Notes: generated by a model not told the origin, from the sequence alone. A stretch of 46,482 nucleotides of DNA from Flavobacterium sp. (GCF_027484205.1 NZ_JAIXUB010000002.1:1-46482); one strand, 5' to 3'; positions 34,249 through 42,856 are shown, counted from the first letter of the stretch. Program-made: numbers and translations.

Positions 34249-34986
34249 TTATTTTTCAAATTCTACTTCAAAATTTAATTTCTCAGGTTCTTTCATATAA
34301 TCACTAAAAGGAAACTCAATAGTAATTGTTTTTCTGTCTTCACTATACATCGCTGATTCAACAGAAACTTTTTTAACTTTTTTAGGAAAATGATATTTAA
34401 CTGTATAAGTTGATGACTCATAAAACATATTCATTGCTTGTTTCATAGAATCTTCTTCTACTTCTAAAATATCTTTCTTTAAAACAGTAGCTTTTCTTGT
34501 AAACTTTTTACCATCATAAAAATATTTTAACTCTGAATTATTATCGCCAAAACCTCCACCAGGCATCATATCTTTACCTGCTTTACTAGCTCCTTGAACA
34601 GTACTCATTGTTGACATTGCATCTTGCAAATCAGAAACAGTTTTGAAATCTGTATTCATTGAAAACATAAACTCCTTTTTTTCAGGATTCATTACCGTAC
34701 GAATATTAAAGTTTTCTAGTTTTTTCAATCGTTCTTGCTGTTCTTTAGGAAGTTTTGAAATACTATCTTTTTTCTCTTCTAATATTTGTTTAAAACTATA
34801 GGTAGAATCCATTGCTTTTTGAGTTTTCAATGAATCTTCAGGCATCATAGACATCAACTGTGAACCATCCATTTCGATAGAAAACTTACCTGAACCATCT
34901 TCATTAATGTAAATGTTTTCAGTAAAATTACAACTTGTTAAAGTTATTGCAGTTAGTAAAACTAATAGGTGTTTTATATATCTCAT
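34249..34986 (-). CDS. Hypothetical lipoprotein
   Basis: A 245-residue predicted lipoprotein (LTSCNFTENIYINEDGSG; Cys19). It has a beta-rich start, a charged helical centre (about 60-100) with a Met-rich stretch (DAMSTMSTVQGASKAGKDMM), and a C-terminal beta region ending in LNFEVEFEK. I cannot name a family. Flavobacterial lipoproteins with the IYINEDGSGKFSIEMDGS opening are common, but none has an assigned role that I know of. Confidence 0.78.
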   Translation of the reverse strand: MRYIKHLLVLLTAITLTSCNFTENIYINEDGSGKFSIEMDGSQLMSMMPEDSLKTQKAMDSTYSFKQILEEKKDSISKLPKEQQERLKKLENFNIRTVMNPEKKEFMFSMNTDFKTVSDLQDAMSTMSTVQGASKAGKDMMPGGGFGDNNSELKYFYDGKKFTRKATVLKKDILEVEEDSMKQAMNMFYESSTYTVKYHFPKKVKKVSVESAMYSEDRKTITIEFPFSDYMKEPEKLNFEVEFEK

Positions 34987-35108
34987 TTTGTTTATTTTTT
35001 ACAAATATATAAAAATAATTCACTTTTTTAATATGATTAAATTTGGCTACAAAAAACTTTTATCCTGAAGTTTCGATACTTAAACTTTTAAACTTTTAAA
35101 CTAATATA

Positions 35109-35116
35109 TATCTTTG
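35109..35116 (+). promoter_or_regulatory. -7 promoter box of lysS
   Basis: TATCTTTG followed by CACGC, 20 bp upstream of the lysS ATG. A -33 TTG at the usual distance is not visible. Confidence 0.55.
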
Positions 35117-35136
35117 CACGCTTAAATACATTTTAT

Positions 35137-36834
35137 ATGCAACTTTCGGAACAAGAAATCATTAGAAGAGACAAATTGAACGCTTTGCGCGAACTTGGAA
35201 TTAACCCATATCCTGCGGATTTATATCCTGTGAATACGACTTCAAAACAGGTAAAGGAAAATTTTGAAGAAGGTAAGAAGGTCAATATTGCTGGTCGATT
35301 GATGAGTGTTCGCGATCAAGGGAAAGCTTGTTTTGCTGAATTGCAAGATAGCGATGGTAGAATTCAACTTTATTTGAATAGAGATATGCTTTGTCTCGGC
35401 GAAGACAAAACGTTATACAATACTGTTTTCAAAAAATTAACTGATTTAGGTGATTTTATTGGAATTGAAGGCGAGTTATTTTTAACTAAAGTTGGAGCTC
35501 AATGTGTAAGAGTTGATAATCTTACATTCTTGAGTAAAACTTTGCGTCCGTTGCCTTTGCCAAAAGTTGACGAAGACGGAAAAGTTCATGATGCCTTTAA
35601 TGATGCTGAATTAAGATACAGAATGCGTTATGTTGATTTGGTCGTAAACCCAAATGTTAAAGAAGTTTTTGTAAAAAGAACGAAACTTTTTACTGCTATG
35701 CGAAATTTCTTCAATGACGCTGGCTATATGGAAGTAGAAACACCAATTTTACAAGCTATTCCTGGCGGTGCCGCCGCACGACCTTTTATATCACATCATA
35801 ATGCTTTGGACATTCCATTGTATTTGAGAATTGCCAACGAATTATACCTAAAAAGATTGATTGTTGGTGGTTTTGACGGTGTTTATGAATTCTCAAAAAA
35901 CTTCAGAAATGAAGGTATGGACAGAACGCATAATCCTGAATTTACTGCTATGGAAATTTATGTAGCTTACAAAGACTACAACTGGATGATGGAGTTTACT
36001 GAAAACTTGTTGGAACATTGTGCCAACGCTGTTAACGGAACAACTGACGCAACTTTTGGCGAACATAAAGTAAGTTTCAAAGCACCATATGCAAGAGTTA
36101 CGATGACCGATGCAATTAAAAACTTCACAGGTTTTGATATTTCTGGAAAAACAGAAGCAGAACTTTTTGAAGCTGCAAAATCAATGGGAATCGAAGTTGA
36201 TGCAACAATGGGTAAAGGAAAATTGATAGACGAAATTTTTGGAGCTAAATGTGAAGGAAATTTTATCCAACCTACTTTTATTACTGATTATCCAAAAGAA
36301 ATGTCACCGTTGTGTAAGTCGCATAGAGATAATCCAGAATTGACAGAACGTTTTGAGTTGATGGTTTGCGGTAAAGAAATTGCAAATGCTTATTCTGAAT
36401 TGAATGATCCAATTGATCAACGTGAACGTTTTGAAGCTCAAATGGCTTTAAGTGAAAAAGGTGATGATGAAGCTAATGGAATTATAGACGAAGACTTTTT
36501 GAGAGCTTTAGAATATGGAATGCCTCCAACTTCTGGATTAGGAATTGGAATGGACAGATTGATCATGTTTTTAACCAATAATCCTTCCATTCAAGAAGTA
36601 CTTTTCTTCCCGCAAATGCGACCTGAGAAAAAACAAGTTGAATTGACAGAAGATGAAAAATGGATTATTGAAATTTTAAAAGCTAACGAAGGAATTTTAA
36701 TTGGCGATTTAAAAGAAAAATCGGCATTAAGTGGCAAAAAATGGGATGCAGCAAGTAAAGGAATTGCAAAACATGGTTTGATGAAAGTAGTGGTTGATGG
36801 TGATGCAAAAATCGCCGTTTATACTGGAAAATAA
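35137..36834 (+). CDS. lysS: Lysyl-tRNA synthetase, class II
   Basis: A 565-residue enzyme that charges tRNA-Lys. It has an N-terminal OB-fold anticodon-binding domain (about 45-150) and a class II catalytic core with motif 2 FRNEGMDRTHNPEFTAMEIY (about 257-276) and motif 3 GLGIGMDRLIMFL (about 469-481). A 65-residue C-terminal extension (about 500-565) goes beyond the length of the E. coli enzyme; such tails occur in other flavobacterial LysRS. It is monocistronic with its own terminator. Confidence 0.97.
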   Translation: MQLSEQEIIRRDKLNALRELGINPYPADLYPVNTTSKQVKENFEEGKKVNIAGRLMSVRDQGKACFAELQDSDGRIQLYLNRDMLCLGEDKTLYNTVFKKLTDLGDFIGIEGELFLTKVGAQCVRVDNLTFLSKTLRPLPLPKVDEDGKVHDAFNDAELRYRMRYVDLVVNPNVKEVFVKRTKLFTAMRNFFNDAGYMEVETPILQAIPGGAAARPFISHHNALDIPLYLRIANELYLKRLIVGGFDGVYEFSKNFRNEGMDRTHNPEFTAMEIYVAYKDYNWMMEFTENLLEHCANAVNGTTDATFGEHKVSFKAPYARVTMTDAIKNFTGFDISGKTEAELFEAAKSMGIEVDATMGKGKLIDEIFGAKCEGNFIQPTFITDYPKEMSPLCKSHRDNPELTERFELMVCGKEIANAYSELNDPIDQRERFEAQMALSEKGDDEANGIIDEDFLRALEYGMPPTSGLGIGMDRLIMFLTNNPSIQEVLFFPQMRPEKKQVELTEDEKWIIEILKANEGILIGDLKEKSALSGKKWDAASKGIAKHGLMKVVVDGDAKIAVYTGK

Positions 36835-36844
36835 ATGTTACACC

Positions 36845-36875
36845 AAAAAGACTTCAATTATGAAGTCTTTTTTTA
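36845..36875 (+). terminator. Intrinsic terminator of lysS
   Basis: AAAAAGACTTCA (36845-36856), loop ATTA, TGAAGTCTTTTT (36861-36872), more T's. It is a perfect 12-bp stem starting 10 bp after the stop. Confidence 0.93.
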
Positions 36876-36903
36876 TATTTACAAAAATTCAACTCTCTAC
36901 ATT

Positions 36904-38433
36904 ATGAAAAAAATTAGTTTTATAATCTTATTTTTTCAAAGTATTTTCCTTGTTGCCCAAACACCAACATTTAAATGGAGTGAAAGTCAATCATCAATTG
37001 AAAACGAATTGAATTACACTATCGAAAATCATTTTGATGGCAAGCGTTTTTTTAAAATAAAATCTGCTTACAACGACAAAATTTTTAATAAAGATGTTTT
37101 TGTAGACATATTTTCCCCAAACGATGATTTTGAAAAAGATGAAAATAATTTTTCTGTAGGTTTAGAACAACCAGTAATGGGTAAAAACATGAAAACCTTG
37201 ACAAATCTCTTTTATTTAACTGGAAAAGATTATGTTTATTTTTTAACCGAATTCAATAGTGAAACAAAAGAATTTGAACTTTTTACTCAAAAAGCAAACA
37301 TTGATACGGGAACAAAAACAATAGCGACTTTTTTAGCCAAAATGCCTGCAAAAAACATGTTCAACATTGGTGATTACTTTATTGCACAATCTGAAAACAA
37401 ACAGTTTTATGGCGTTGTTTCAAGACCTTCTGGCGATAAAAAACTTAATGAAAAAGTAACACTTTACATTTTAGACGTAAATTTTAAAATTGTAAAAAGT
37501 GTAGAACACGAATTTAGTTTTACAACCAAACAATCATTCAATATAAATTGTTATGTTTCAAACAATGGAAATTTAGCCATTGTTAGAGAACTTGATTTAC
37601 CAAAAATTAAACCCTACAAGTCTTTATTTTATTGGGATTCTAAAACACAAAACGTTGTTGAACATAATTTAAAACAAGATTTAGATTTTCAAGTTTCTCA
37701 GTTTAAATGGAAAGAAGCTGAAAACGGAAGCTATTTCATTGGAGGAATCAGCGACGGCAAACGAAAAGTAGGCATTGATTTAGGCGGCGCTTTACCTGAA
37801 GCAAACCCAACAAACTCTCTACTTTTAATGCATTTTGATAGCGATGGAAAAGTGATTTTAAACGAAAAAATTACTTTGGAAAAACAAAACAATATAAACT
37901 TTGAACAAGTTTTTTTACAAGACAATAAATTATGGTTGCTTTTTAATGAACTATACACAGGATCAAAAAGATTACCACCGCCAGATCCTACAAAACCATT
38001 AGAATACAATTGGGAATATTCATTCGTTTCAACAGGTTATTCTGTAATGAAAGTGGATGCAACAACTGGAAAATTAGATTGGTTTACCCGAATTAAAAAC
38101 GAAGAACCAAGAACAACTAATGATAATGGTGATCATTTAAAATACCTGCCTTTTTTAAGAAAAAATCAATTAGTTTTAATTTACAATGATTCAAGAGACA
38201 CTAATCCAAATACAAAGTATTTTGTAAGAAATAGTAGATTTGCTGTTATGAGTGTTATCAATAGTGATGGCTCAATAATTACTACAAAAGATATTCCTAA
38301 TTCAGGCGTTGGAAAAACCTATAACTTTTGCTACGAACTTGATTTATCATTTGCAACACCTGTAGATGACAACACTTATATTGTGCGTTCTAGATGTGGA
38401 AATTCTGCACGTTATGGATATTTGAAATTTTAA
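36904..38433 (+). CDS. Secreted protein of unknown function
   Basis: A 509-residue protein with a signal peptide (MKKISFIILFFQSIFLVAQ). I use the ATG at 36904; the open frame upstream crosses the lysS terminator and cannot be the start. The rest is beta-rich with repeating strands (VTLYILDVNFKIVKSVEHEF, YSVMKVDATTGKLDWFTRI), which suggests a beta-propeller-like fold. This is inference. There is no lipobox and no T9SS domain. No family was recognised. Confidence 0.82.
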   Translation: MKKISFIILFFQSIFLVAQTPTFKWSESQSSIENELNYTIENHFDGKRFFKIKSAYNDKIFNKDVFVDIFSPNDDFEKDENNFSVGLEQPVMGKNMKTLTNLFYLTGKDYVYFLTEFNSETKEFELFTQKANIDTGTKTIATFLAKMPAKNMFNIGDYFIAQSENKQFYGVVSRPSGDKKLNEKVTLYILDVNFKIVKSVEHEFSFTTKQSFNINCYVSNNGNLAIVRELDLPKIKPYKSLFYWDSKTQNVVEHNLKQDLDFQVSQFKWKEAENGSYFIGGISDGKRKVGIDLGGALPEANPTNSLLLMHFDSDGKVILNEKITLEKQNNINFEQVFLQDNKLWLLFNELYTGSKRLPPPDPTKPLEYNWEYSFVSTGYSVMKVDATTGKLDWFTRIKNEEPRTTNDNGDHLKYLPFLRKNQLVLIYNDSRDTNPNTKYFVRNSRFAVMSVINSDGSIITTKDIPNSGVGKTYNFCYELDLSFATPVDDNTYIVRSRCGNSARYGYLKF

Positions 38434-38435
38434 AT

Positions 38436-38470
38436 AAAAACGGAACTCTATTGAATTCCGTTTTATTTTT
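38436..38470. terminator. Bidirectional terminator
   Basis: AAAAACGGAA and TTCCGTTTT pair around an 11-nt centre, with A and T runs outside. It separates the convergent genes ending at 38433 and 38470. Confidence 0.85.
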
Positions 38471-39432
38471 TATAGAGCATAATTAAAATTTAAGCTCCAT
38501 CTATAGTTGGCTTCTACATTTCCGCCAGTTAGATTTTGATTTATTGGCAACATTACATTAGCGCCAAAAGACAATTTATCTTTACCTATTTCAAATCCAA
38601 TTTTGCTCATAAAAATATCACCAGAAGTACCTCTAACCCTTTGACTGTGTTGGTAATTATTCTCAAAAACTTCACCTGCAAAACCTATTTGTGGCACAAT
38701 AGAATACTTTGAAGTTTCATACAACCAAAACAAAGTTGACGCATAATTAAATTGATTTCCGAAGCGATAATTCTTTTGATTTTCCGTTTTAATAACATAG
38801 TTCAACATCGTGTTTAGCCCGAATCTTTTTCTTTTGATAATATATTCACTTGCAAGAAGATAATCCCAACTTCCAGTACCAACTTGATAACTTGGATTCA
38901 CACTTCCATTATTAGCTTCATCAAACTTTCCTAATGGAATTTTCAAACCGCCACCAACTTGAAGTGTATGAACAAAAACTGTGCTGTCTTTATGAGTTTG
39001 ATACAATTGATACATTGCTAAAACGGTTGCATCGCCAACTCCAGTGATGCTTTGATTTCCAGTTTCAGTTTGTCTACTATGAAAATGATAAGGAATTAAA
39101 GCAGAAATTTGTAGTTTTTTTACAATAGGAATTCTTGCCCAAACTTGAATTGTATTAAAGTTTTCATCATACCAAGGCGAATTACTATATAATCCATCAG
39201 AACTTTTATAGCTTTGATTAAAATAACGAATTCCAACAAAATTAGAGTTCAACATCGAAGCAAAACCCATGCTTCCACCACTTGCTGAACATCCGCAAGC
39301 GTCACAATCATCATCTTCATCAAAAACATATAAAAACTTGCTGAATTTACTTGTATTTGGAATGGTATCTTTTGTAGTAGCAGCAAATCCTAATTGGAAA
39401 ACCACTAAAAAAATTAAACTATATCTTATCAT
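38470..39432 (-). CDS. Cysteine-bearing outer-membrane barrel protein of the MbnP/MbnH-like group
   Basis: A 320-residue protein with a signal peptide (MIRYSLIFLVVFQLGFA) and a near-N-terminal Cys cluster CDACGCSASGG (about 43-53) after a run of Asp (DEDDDCDAC). The remainder is beta-barrel-like (transporter/MetA-pathway-phenol type). The last strand is WSLNFNYAL. I chose the ATG at 39432, one base after the stop of the di-heme gene, so the two are coupled. The acidic/Cys cluster could bind metal. By context it may be the outer-membrane step of the MbnP/MbnH-like system. The substrate is unproven. Confidence 0.8.
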   Translation of the reverse strand: MIRYSLIFLVVFQLGFAATTKDTIPNTSKFSKFLYVFDEDDDCDACGCSASGGSMGFASMLNSNFVGIRYFNQSYKSSDGLYSNSPWYDENFNTIQVWARIPIVKKLQISALIPYHFHSRQTETGNQSITGVGDATVLAMYQLYQTHKDSTVFVHTLQVGGGLKIPLGKFDEANNGSVNPSYQVGTGSWDYLLASEYIIKRKRFGLNTMLNYVIKTENQKNYRFGNQFNYASTLFWLYETSKYSIVPQIGFAGEVFENNYQHSQRVRGTSGDIFMSKIGFEIGKDKLSFGANVMLPINQNLTGGNVEANYRWSLNFNYAL

Positions 39433-39433
39433 T

Positions 39434-40474
39434 TTAATATTCTGCAAATTTTGGATTAGATAAATAATCATAATCCGTTAATGTTTTTAAAAAAGCAATT
39501 AGTTTTGTTTTTTCCGATGATGTTAAAGGAATTCCTAAAACGCCTGAATTATTCAAACTTGAATCTAATGTAGCTGAATTTACTACGCCCGATGCATAGT
39601 GATTTAAAACAGCATCAAGTGTAAAAAATCTTCCATCGTGCATATAAGGTGCAGTTTTTTCTATATTTCTTAAACTTGGAACTTTAAATTTATATATATC
39701 TTCTGCTAATTCTGTTACTCTATATCTTCCAATGTCGTTCACCGCAGGATTTACAGGTAATCCATTATTTCGATAAGAGTTATCCGTAAAAATATCAGTT
39801 GCATGACAAGAAGCACATTTTTCATTGAAAATTTCATAACCATCTAACTCTTCAGAAGTTAATGATCCTCCTACTTCGTTTCTTCTAAACTTGTCAAATT
39901 TTGAATTACTCGAAGTTACCATAACCATAAATTGACCAAGTGCTTTGAGCATATTTTCCGAATTAATTTCACCATCGGCAAAAGCTTGCTTGAATAATTT
40001 TCTATAGGTTGCATCGCCTTTCATCATAGTGATTGCATTAGAAAAATTTCCATTCATTTCTATTGGGCTTGTAAAAGGAATTATGGGTTGTAAATCTAAA
40101 TGAGTTGTAGCTCCATCCCACATAAATGCCGTTTGGAATGCTAAATTTTGAATTGGCGGCGTATTTCTATTCCCTACATTATTATCAACTCCATGACTAA
40201 CCGTGTGGCCATGATGAGTAAAAGCATCTTCTTGAATATGACAAAAACCACAGGACACAAGTCCATCTGAAGCTAATCGACCATCATAAAAAAGTTTCTT
40301 ACCGAGTTCAAATCCTTTTTCAGTCAAAGGATTATTTGCCAAATCATAAGCTAATGGTGGAAAATTGCTAGGAACTTGAAAATCAATTGGGATGTTTTGA
40401 TACTCTTCAGCATCATCATTTGAACAACCAAGAAAAACAGAAAAAATGACTAACAATAAATATTTTGCTTTCAT
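39434..40474 (-). CDS. mbnH-like: Di-heme CCP/MauG-family lipoprotein (MbnH-like)
   Basis: A 346-residue lipoprotein (FLGCSND; Cys17). It carries two c-type heme sites, CGFCH (75-79) and CASCH (220-224), with THHGHTVSHG between and the APYMHDGRF segment (275-283) near the second heme, as in bacterial cytochrome c peroxidases and MauG. Some relatives (MbnH) oxidise a Trp of their partner MbnP instead of reducing peroxide. The gene partner upstream is MbnP family, so I favour that role. The ATG is taken at 40474 because it opens the lipoprotein signal. It is preceded by a strong hairpin. Confidence 0.88.
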   Translation of the reverse strand: MKAKYLLLVIFSVFLGCSNDDAEEYQNIPIDFQVPSNFPPLAYDLANNPLTEKGFELGKKLFYDGRLASDGLVSCGFCHIQEDAFTHHGHTVSHGVDNNVGNRNTPPIQNLAFQTAFMWDGATTHLDLQPIIPFTSPIEMNGNFSNAITMMKGDATYRKLFKQAFADGEINSENMLKALGQFMVMVTSSNSKFDKFRRNEVGGSLTSEELDGYEIFNEKCASCHATDIFTDNSYRNNGLPVNPAVNDIGRYRVTELAEDIYKFKVPSLRNIEKTAPYMHDGRFFTLDAVLNHYASGVVNSATLDSSLNNSGVLGIPLTSSEKTKLIAFLKTLTDYDYLSNPKFAEY

Positions 40475-40487
40475 TTTATGAATTTTA

Positions 40488-40524
40488 AAAAAAGCTGTCA
40501 GCAATTACAACTGACAGCTTTTTT
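40488..40524 (-). terminator. Hairpin/attenuator between mbnP-like and mbnH-like genes
   Basis: On the minus strand AAAAAAGCTGTCAG (40524-40511), 9-nt loop, CTGACAGCTTTTTT (40501-40488). It is a 14-bp perfect stem with a run of T's, a textbook intrinsic terminator. Yet it lies inside the gene group, 14 bp before the mbnH-like ATG and 6 bp after the mbnP-like stop. Partial termination would give more MbnP than MbnH. Confidence 0.85.
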
Positions 40525-40530
40525 GATTAT

Positions 40531-41331
40531 TTAGTCGTTGTGAACATGCTCAACTTCAAACATATTTGAAAGATTTGCAGTTATTAAAGGTAAATTTGCT
40601 CCACCCATAATCATTGCTCCCATTCCACCCATATTATTGTCAGATAGTTTTACTTTGTTAGTACCATCAATAATATGTTTTACATCAGCCATGATATGAA
40701 TTTGTGGCGTAATATTAGTTCTAATTAGTGCATTTTCAGGCAAATCTAAAGTTACATCAGTATAATTATAAGAAGTTCCTGCTTGCCCAGTGTGAACCAT
40801 AAAAGAAGTATCTGTAGCAACTGTTCCTGAAGTAAACGTTCCTTCAAAAGCTACAAATTTATATCCAGCACTCCATGACCACATCATTCCAGCATCTTGA
40901 GCAGAAGCAAGAAAATCTCCTTGACCAGTAGCACCTAAATTAAATTGCTCTTGGTCAACCCCAATTCCAAATTTTATTTTAGTATAATTTCCTGCTGGAA
41001 TATTTGACAAATTCAACACATGACTTGCAGCAGTTGCCTCATCAACAATAAAATAGCTTTCACTTTTTGGATAAGTAAAAGTAGTTCCATCAGATTTTGT
41101 TAAAACAATATTACTAATGATGTATTTTACCTCTGAAATCTTTAAATTTTCAGATTGTGACGTAGTATTTGTTTGTGTGCCTAAAATTAAATCGGCACTA
41201 CCAAAAACATTATCAAACTCAACATTAAGACTACCTTCTCCTGTAATTTTATTATCATCATCATTTGAACATGAAGTGAATGCAAGTGCAGCAACCATAG
41301 CGATTGCAATATTTTTTAATTGAAATTTCAT
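40531..41331 (-). CDS. mbnP-like: MbnP-family lipoprotein (putative copper binding)
   Basis: A 266-residue lipoprotein (FTSCSNDDD; Cys21). The core matches the MbnP family: SEVKYIISNIVL (66-77), SYFIVDEAT (92-100), VLNLSNIPAGNYTKIKFGIGVD (105-126), and the signature MMWSWSAGYKF (149-159). Trp151 and Trp153 are the only tryptophans in the protein. In the studied MbnP a Trp is oxidised to kynurenine by MbnH and helps to bind Cu(I). A His/Met-rich end (MGGMGAMIMGG, EVEHVHND) may add ligands. It is first of the three close genes. Confidence 0.87.
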   Translation of the reverse strand: MKFQLKNIAIAMVAALAFTSCSNDDDNKITGEGSLNVEFDNVFGSADLILGTQTNTTSQSENLKISEVKYIISNIVLTKSDGTTFTYPKSESYFIVDEATAASHVLNLSNIPAGNYTKIKFGIGVDQEQFNLGATGQGDFLASAQDAGMMWSWSAGYKFVAFEGTFTSGTVATDTSFMVHTGQAGTSYNYTDVTLDLPENALIRTNITPQIHIMADVKHIIDGTNKVKLSDNNMGGMGAMIMGGANLPLITANLSNMFEVEHVHND

Positions 41332-41366
41332 TTTATTTTTTTATTAATTAAAGTTTATAGATATTG

Positions 41367-41392
41367 TGTTTGAAAAGAATGCTCTTCAAACA
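41367..41392. promoter_or_regulatory. Inverted repeat upstream of the mbnP-like gene
   Basis: TGTTTGAA (41367-41374) and TTCAAACA (41385-41392) are perfect inverted arms separated by 10 bp, about 36 bp before the ATG. Size and place suit an operator for a dimeric regulator, or a 5' UTR hairpin. A second, weaker pair (GTCAATTC/GAACTGAC, 41413-41437) lies nearer the upstream gene and could be its terminator. No regulator is in view. Confidence 0.5.
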
Positions 41393-41449
41393 AAATTGGA
41401 TATAAAAATCCTGTCAATTCGATGATTTTGAACTGACGTACGATAAAAT

Positions 41450-41827
41450 TTAAGAAATAATTGTGGGCGGATGAAATACAAAAACGCTATTCAAAAAGTT
41501 ATAATTATTTGAATAGTTCGAATTAATACTTGATCTATTAGAATCAAATTTATATAAAAATGAAATGTTTTTTTGGTCTGAAAAAAATAACACTTCAACT
41601 TCTTGTTTTGAGTTGTCTTTTTTATCTGATTTAATTGGCTTTTCATCTTCCGATGCTTTAGCTAATTCTTTCATTAAATGACATTTACCATTACATTTAA
41701 GTATTGGTTTAGCTTTATTTTCACAAAGAACTTTTGATATATATTCATAGTTAACAATGTAATCTACAACCGGAAGAATCGGTTTAAGAATCATTGCAAA
41801 TATTACTATGAGTACTACTTTTTTCAC
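41450..41827 (-). CDS. Small membrane-anchored CNGKCH protein
   Basis: A 125-residue protein (from the GTG at 41827) with an N-terminal membrane helix or uncleaved signal (residues 3-20) and cysteines Cys35, Cys45 and Cys49 in LCENKAKPILKCNGKCHLMKE type context, then a Lys/Asp/Glu-rich linker and a Ser/Asn-rich tail ending FHPPTIIS. Similar short CNGKC proteins occur near metal transport genes in Flavobacteriaceae, but I know of no assigned role. A -7 box TATATTTG (41839-41832) covers any TTG start, hence GTG; the transcript would then be almost leaderless. Start uncertain. Confidence 0.7.
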   Translation of the reverse strand: MKKVVLIVIFAMILKPILPVVDYIVNYEYISKVLCENKAKPILKCNGKCHLMKELAKASEDEKPIKSDKKDNSKQEVEVLFFSDQKNISFLYKFDSNRSSINSNYSNNYNFLNSVFVFHPPTIIS

Positions 41828-41945
41828 AATGCAAATATACAATCCAATTTACAAATTAATTAAAAAACTTACAATTTTTTGTTAATGATTAAACCATTTC
41901 AAGTCTAAAATGTCTTAACAGTATAACACTTAATAAATTTGAATT

Positions 41946-42398
41946 ATGAAAAAATTAATTTTAGCATTTGCATTAGTTATTGGATTAACAACATTTGCTC
42001 AAGAAAAAAGACAAGGCAAAGGAGAAAGAGAAAAATTAACTCCTGAACAACAGGTTGAACTTCAAGTAAAAAAGATGAAGTTAGACTTAGACTTAACCGA
42101 TAAACAAACGGCTGAAATTCAAAAAATTGTTTCGAAACAGGTTGAAAAAAGAGAGGCAAAAAGAGCTGAAATGGAAGCAAAAAGAGCATCAGGTGAAAAA
42201 CCATCGAAAGATGAATTCTTCAAAAAAAGAAATGCAATGTTAGATGAACAAATTGCACATAAAGCAGAAATGAAAAAAATTCTAACATCTGAGCAATATA
42301 CAAAATGGGAATCTAAGCATTCTGAGCAAAAAAAGGAATTCAGAAAAAAAGCAAAAGGCGCAAGAAAAGAGAGAAAAATGGAAGATAATGCAAAATAA
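41946..42398 (+). CDS. Periplasmic Spy/CpxP-like (DUF4890-type) protein
   Basis: A 150-residue protein with a signal peptide (MKKLILAFALVIGLTTFAQ) and an all-helical, highly charged body: LTPEQQVELQVKKMKLDLDL (31-50), then LTDKQTAEIQKIV, and LTSEQYTKWESK near the C-terminus. The paired LTxxQ-like motifs are the mark of Spy/CpxP-type chaperones of the envelope. The last 25 residues are strongly basic. The gene is divergent from the CNGKCH gene and is followed by a second protein of similar type. Confidence 0.85.
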   Translation: MKKLILAFALVIGLTTFAQEKRQGKGEREKLTPEQQVELQVKKMKLDLDLTDKQTAEIQKIVSKQVEKREAKRAEMEAKRASGEKPSKDEFFKKRNAMLDEQIAHKAEMKKILTSEQYTKWESKHSEQKKEFRKKAKGARKERKMEDNAK

Positions 42399-42461
42399 AT
42401 TTTTTTTTTAGACAAAAATAAATTAGTTTTGATTTCTATTTCACTTAAAACCATAGAACAC

Positions 42462-42803
42462 ATGAAAAAAATATTTTTTGTTTTAACATTGATTTTAGCT
42501 TTTTCTATCAATGCTAGCGCTCAAGAAAAAAGAACTGCAATTCAAGAACTTTCTAAAAAAGATAGTGCAGAAGTAACTTCATTATTAGGATTAAACGAAA
42601 CTCAATCTGCTGATTTATACAGATTATTTGAGATGAAAAATGAAGCAGTTTCAAATGAAAGTTTATCTGATGAAAGAAGAGCTGAATTAAACAGAATTAT
42701 TGATTTAAAACTTAAAGCATCTTTAACTCCTGAGCAAATTGCAACTTTAGAATCAAAAACTGAGTTATACGCAAGATTAATTGGAAAGAAATCAAGTAAG
42801 TAA
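42462..42803 (+). CDS. Small periplasmic LTxxQ-type protein
   Basis: A 113-residue protein with a signal peptide (MKKIFFVLTLILAFSINASAQ). I used the ATG at 42462 as it opens the signal. It has helical motifs LGLNETQSADLYRLFEMKNE and LTPEQIATLESK, weakly like the Spy/LTxxQ group. It lies 63 bp after the DUF4890-type gene with no clear promoter between them, so cotranscription is likely. A strong terminator follows. The function is unknown; an envelope-stress role is inference. Confidence 0.8.
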   Translation: MKKIFFVLTLILAFSINASAQEKRTAIQELSKKDSAEVTSLLGLNETQSADLYRLFEMKNEAVSNESLSDERRAELNRIIDLKLKASLTPEQIATLESKTELYARLIGKKSSK

Positions 42804-42821
42804 TTTATACTTTTATTACAT

Positions 42822-42856
42822 AAAAAAAAGCCTCGAAAATTTCGAGGCTTTTTTAT
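42822..42856. terminator. Bidirectional terminator
   Basis: A-run, GCCTCGAA, short centre, TTCGAGGC, T-run; the stem is perfect. It lies between the convergent LTxxQ gene and hemL. Confidence 0.93.

Noticed and set aside
36835..36903. N-terminal extension of the secreted protein at 36904
   Set aside because: It would translate the lysS terminator hairpin and would hide the signal peptide.
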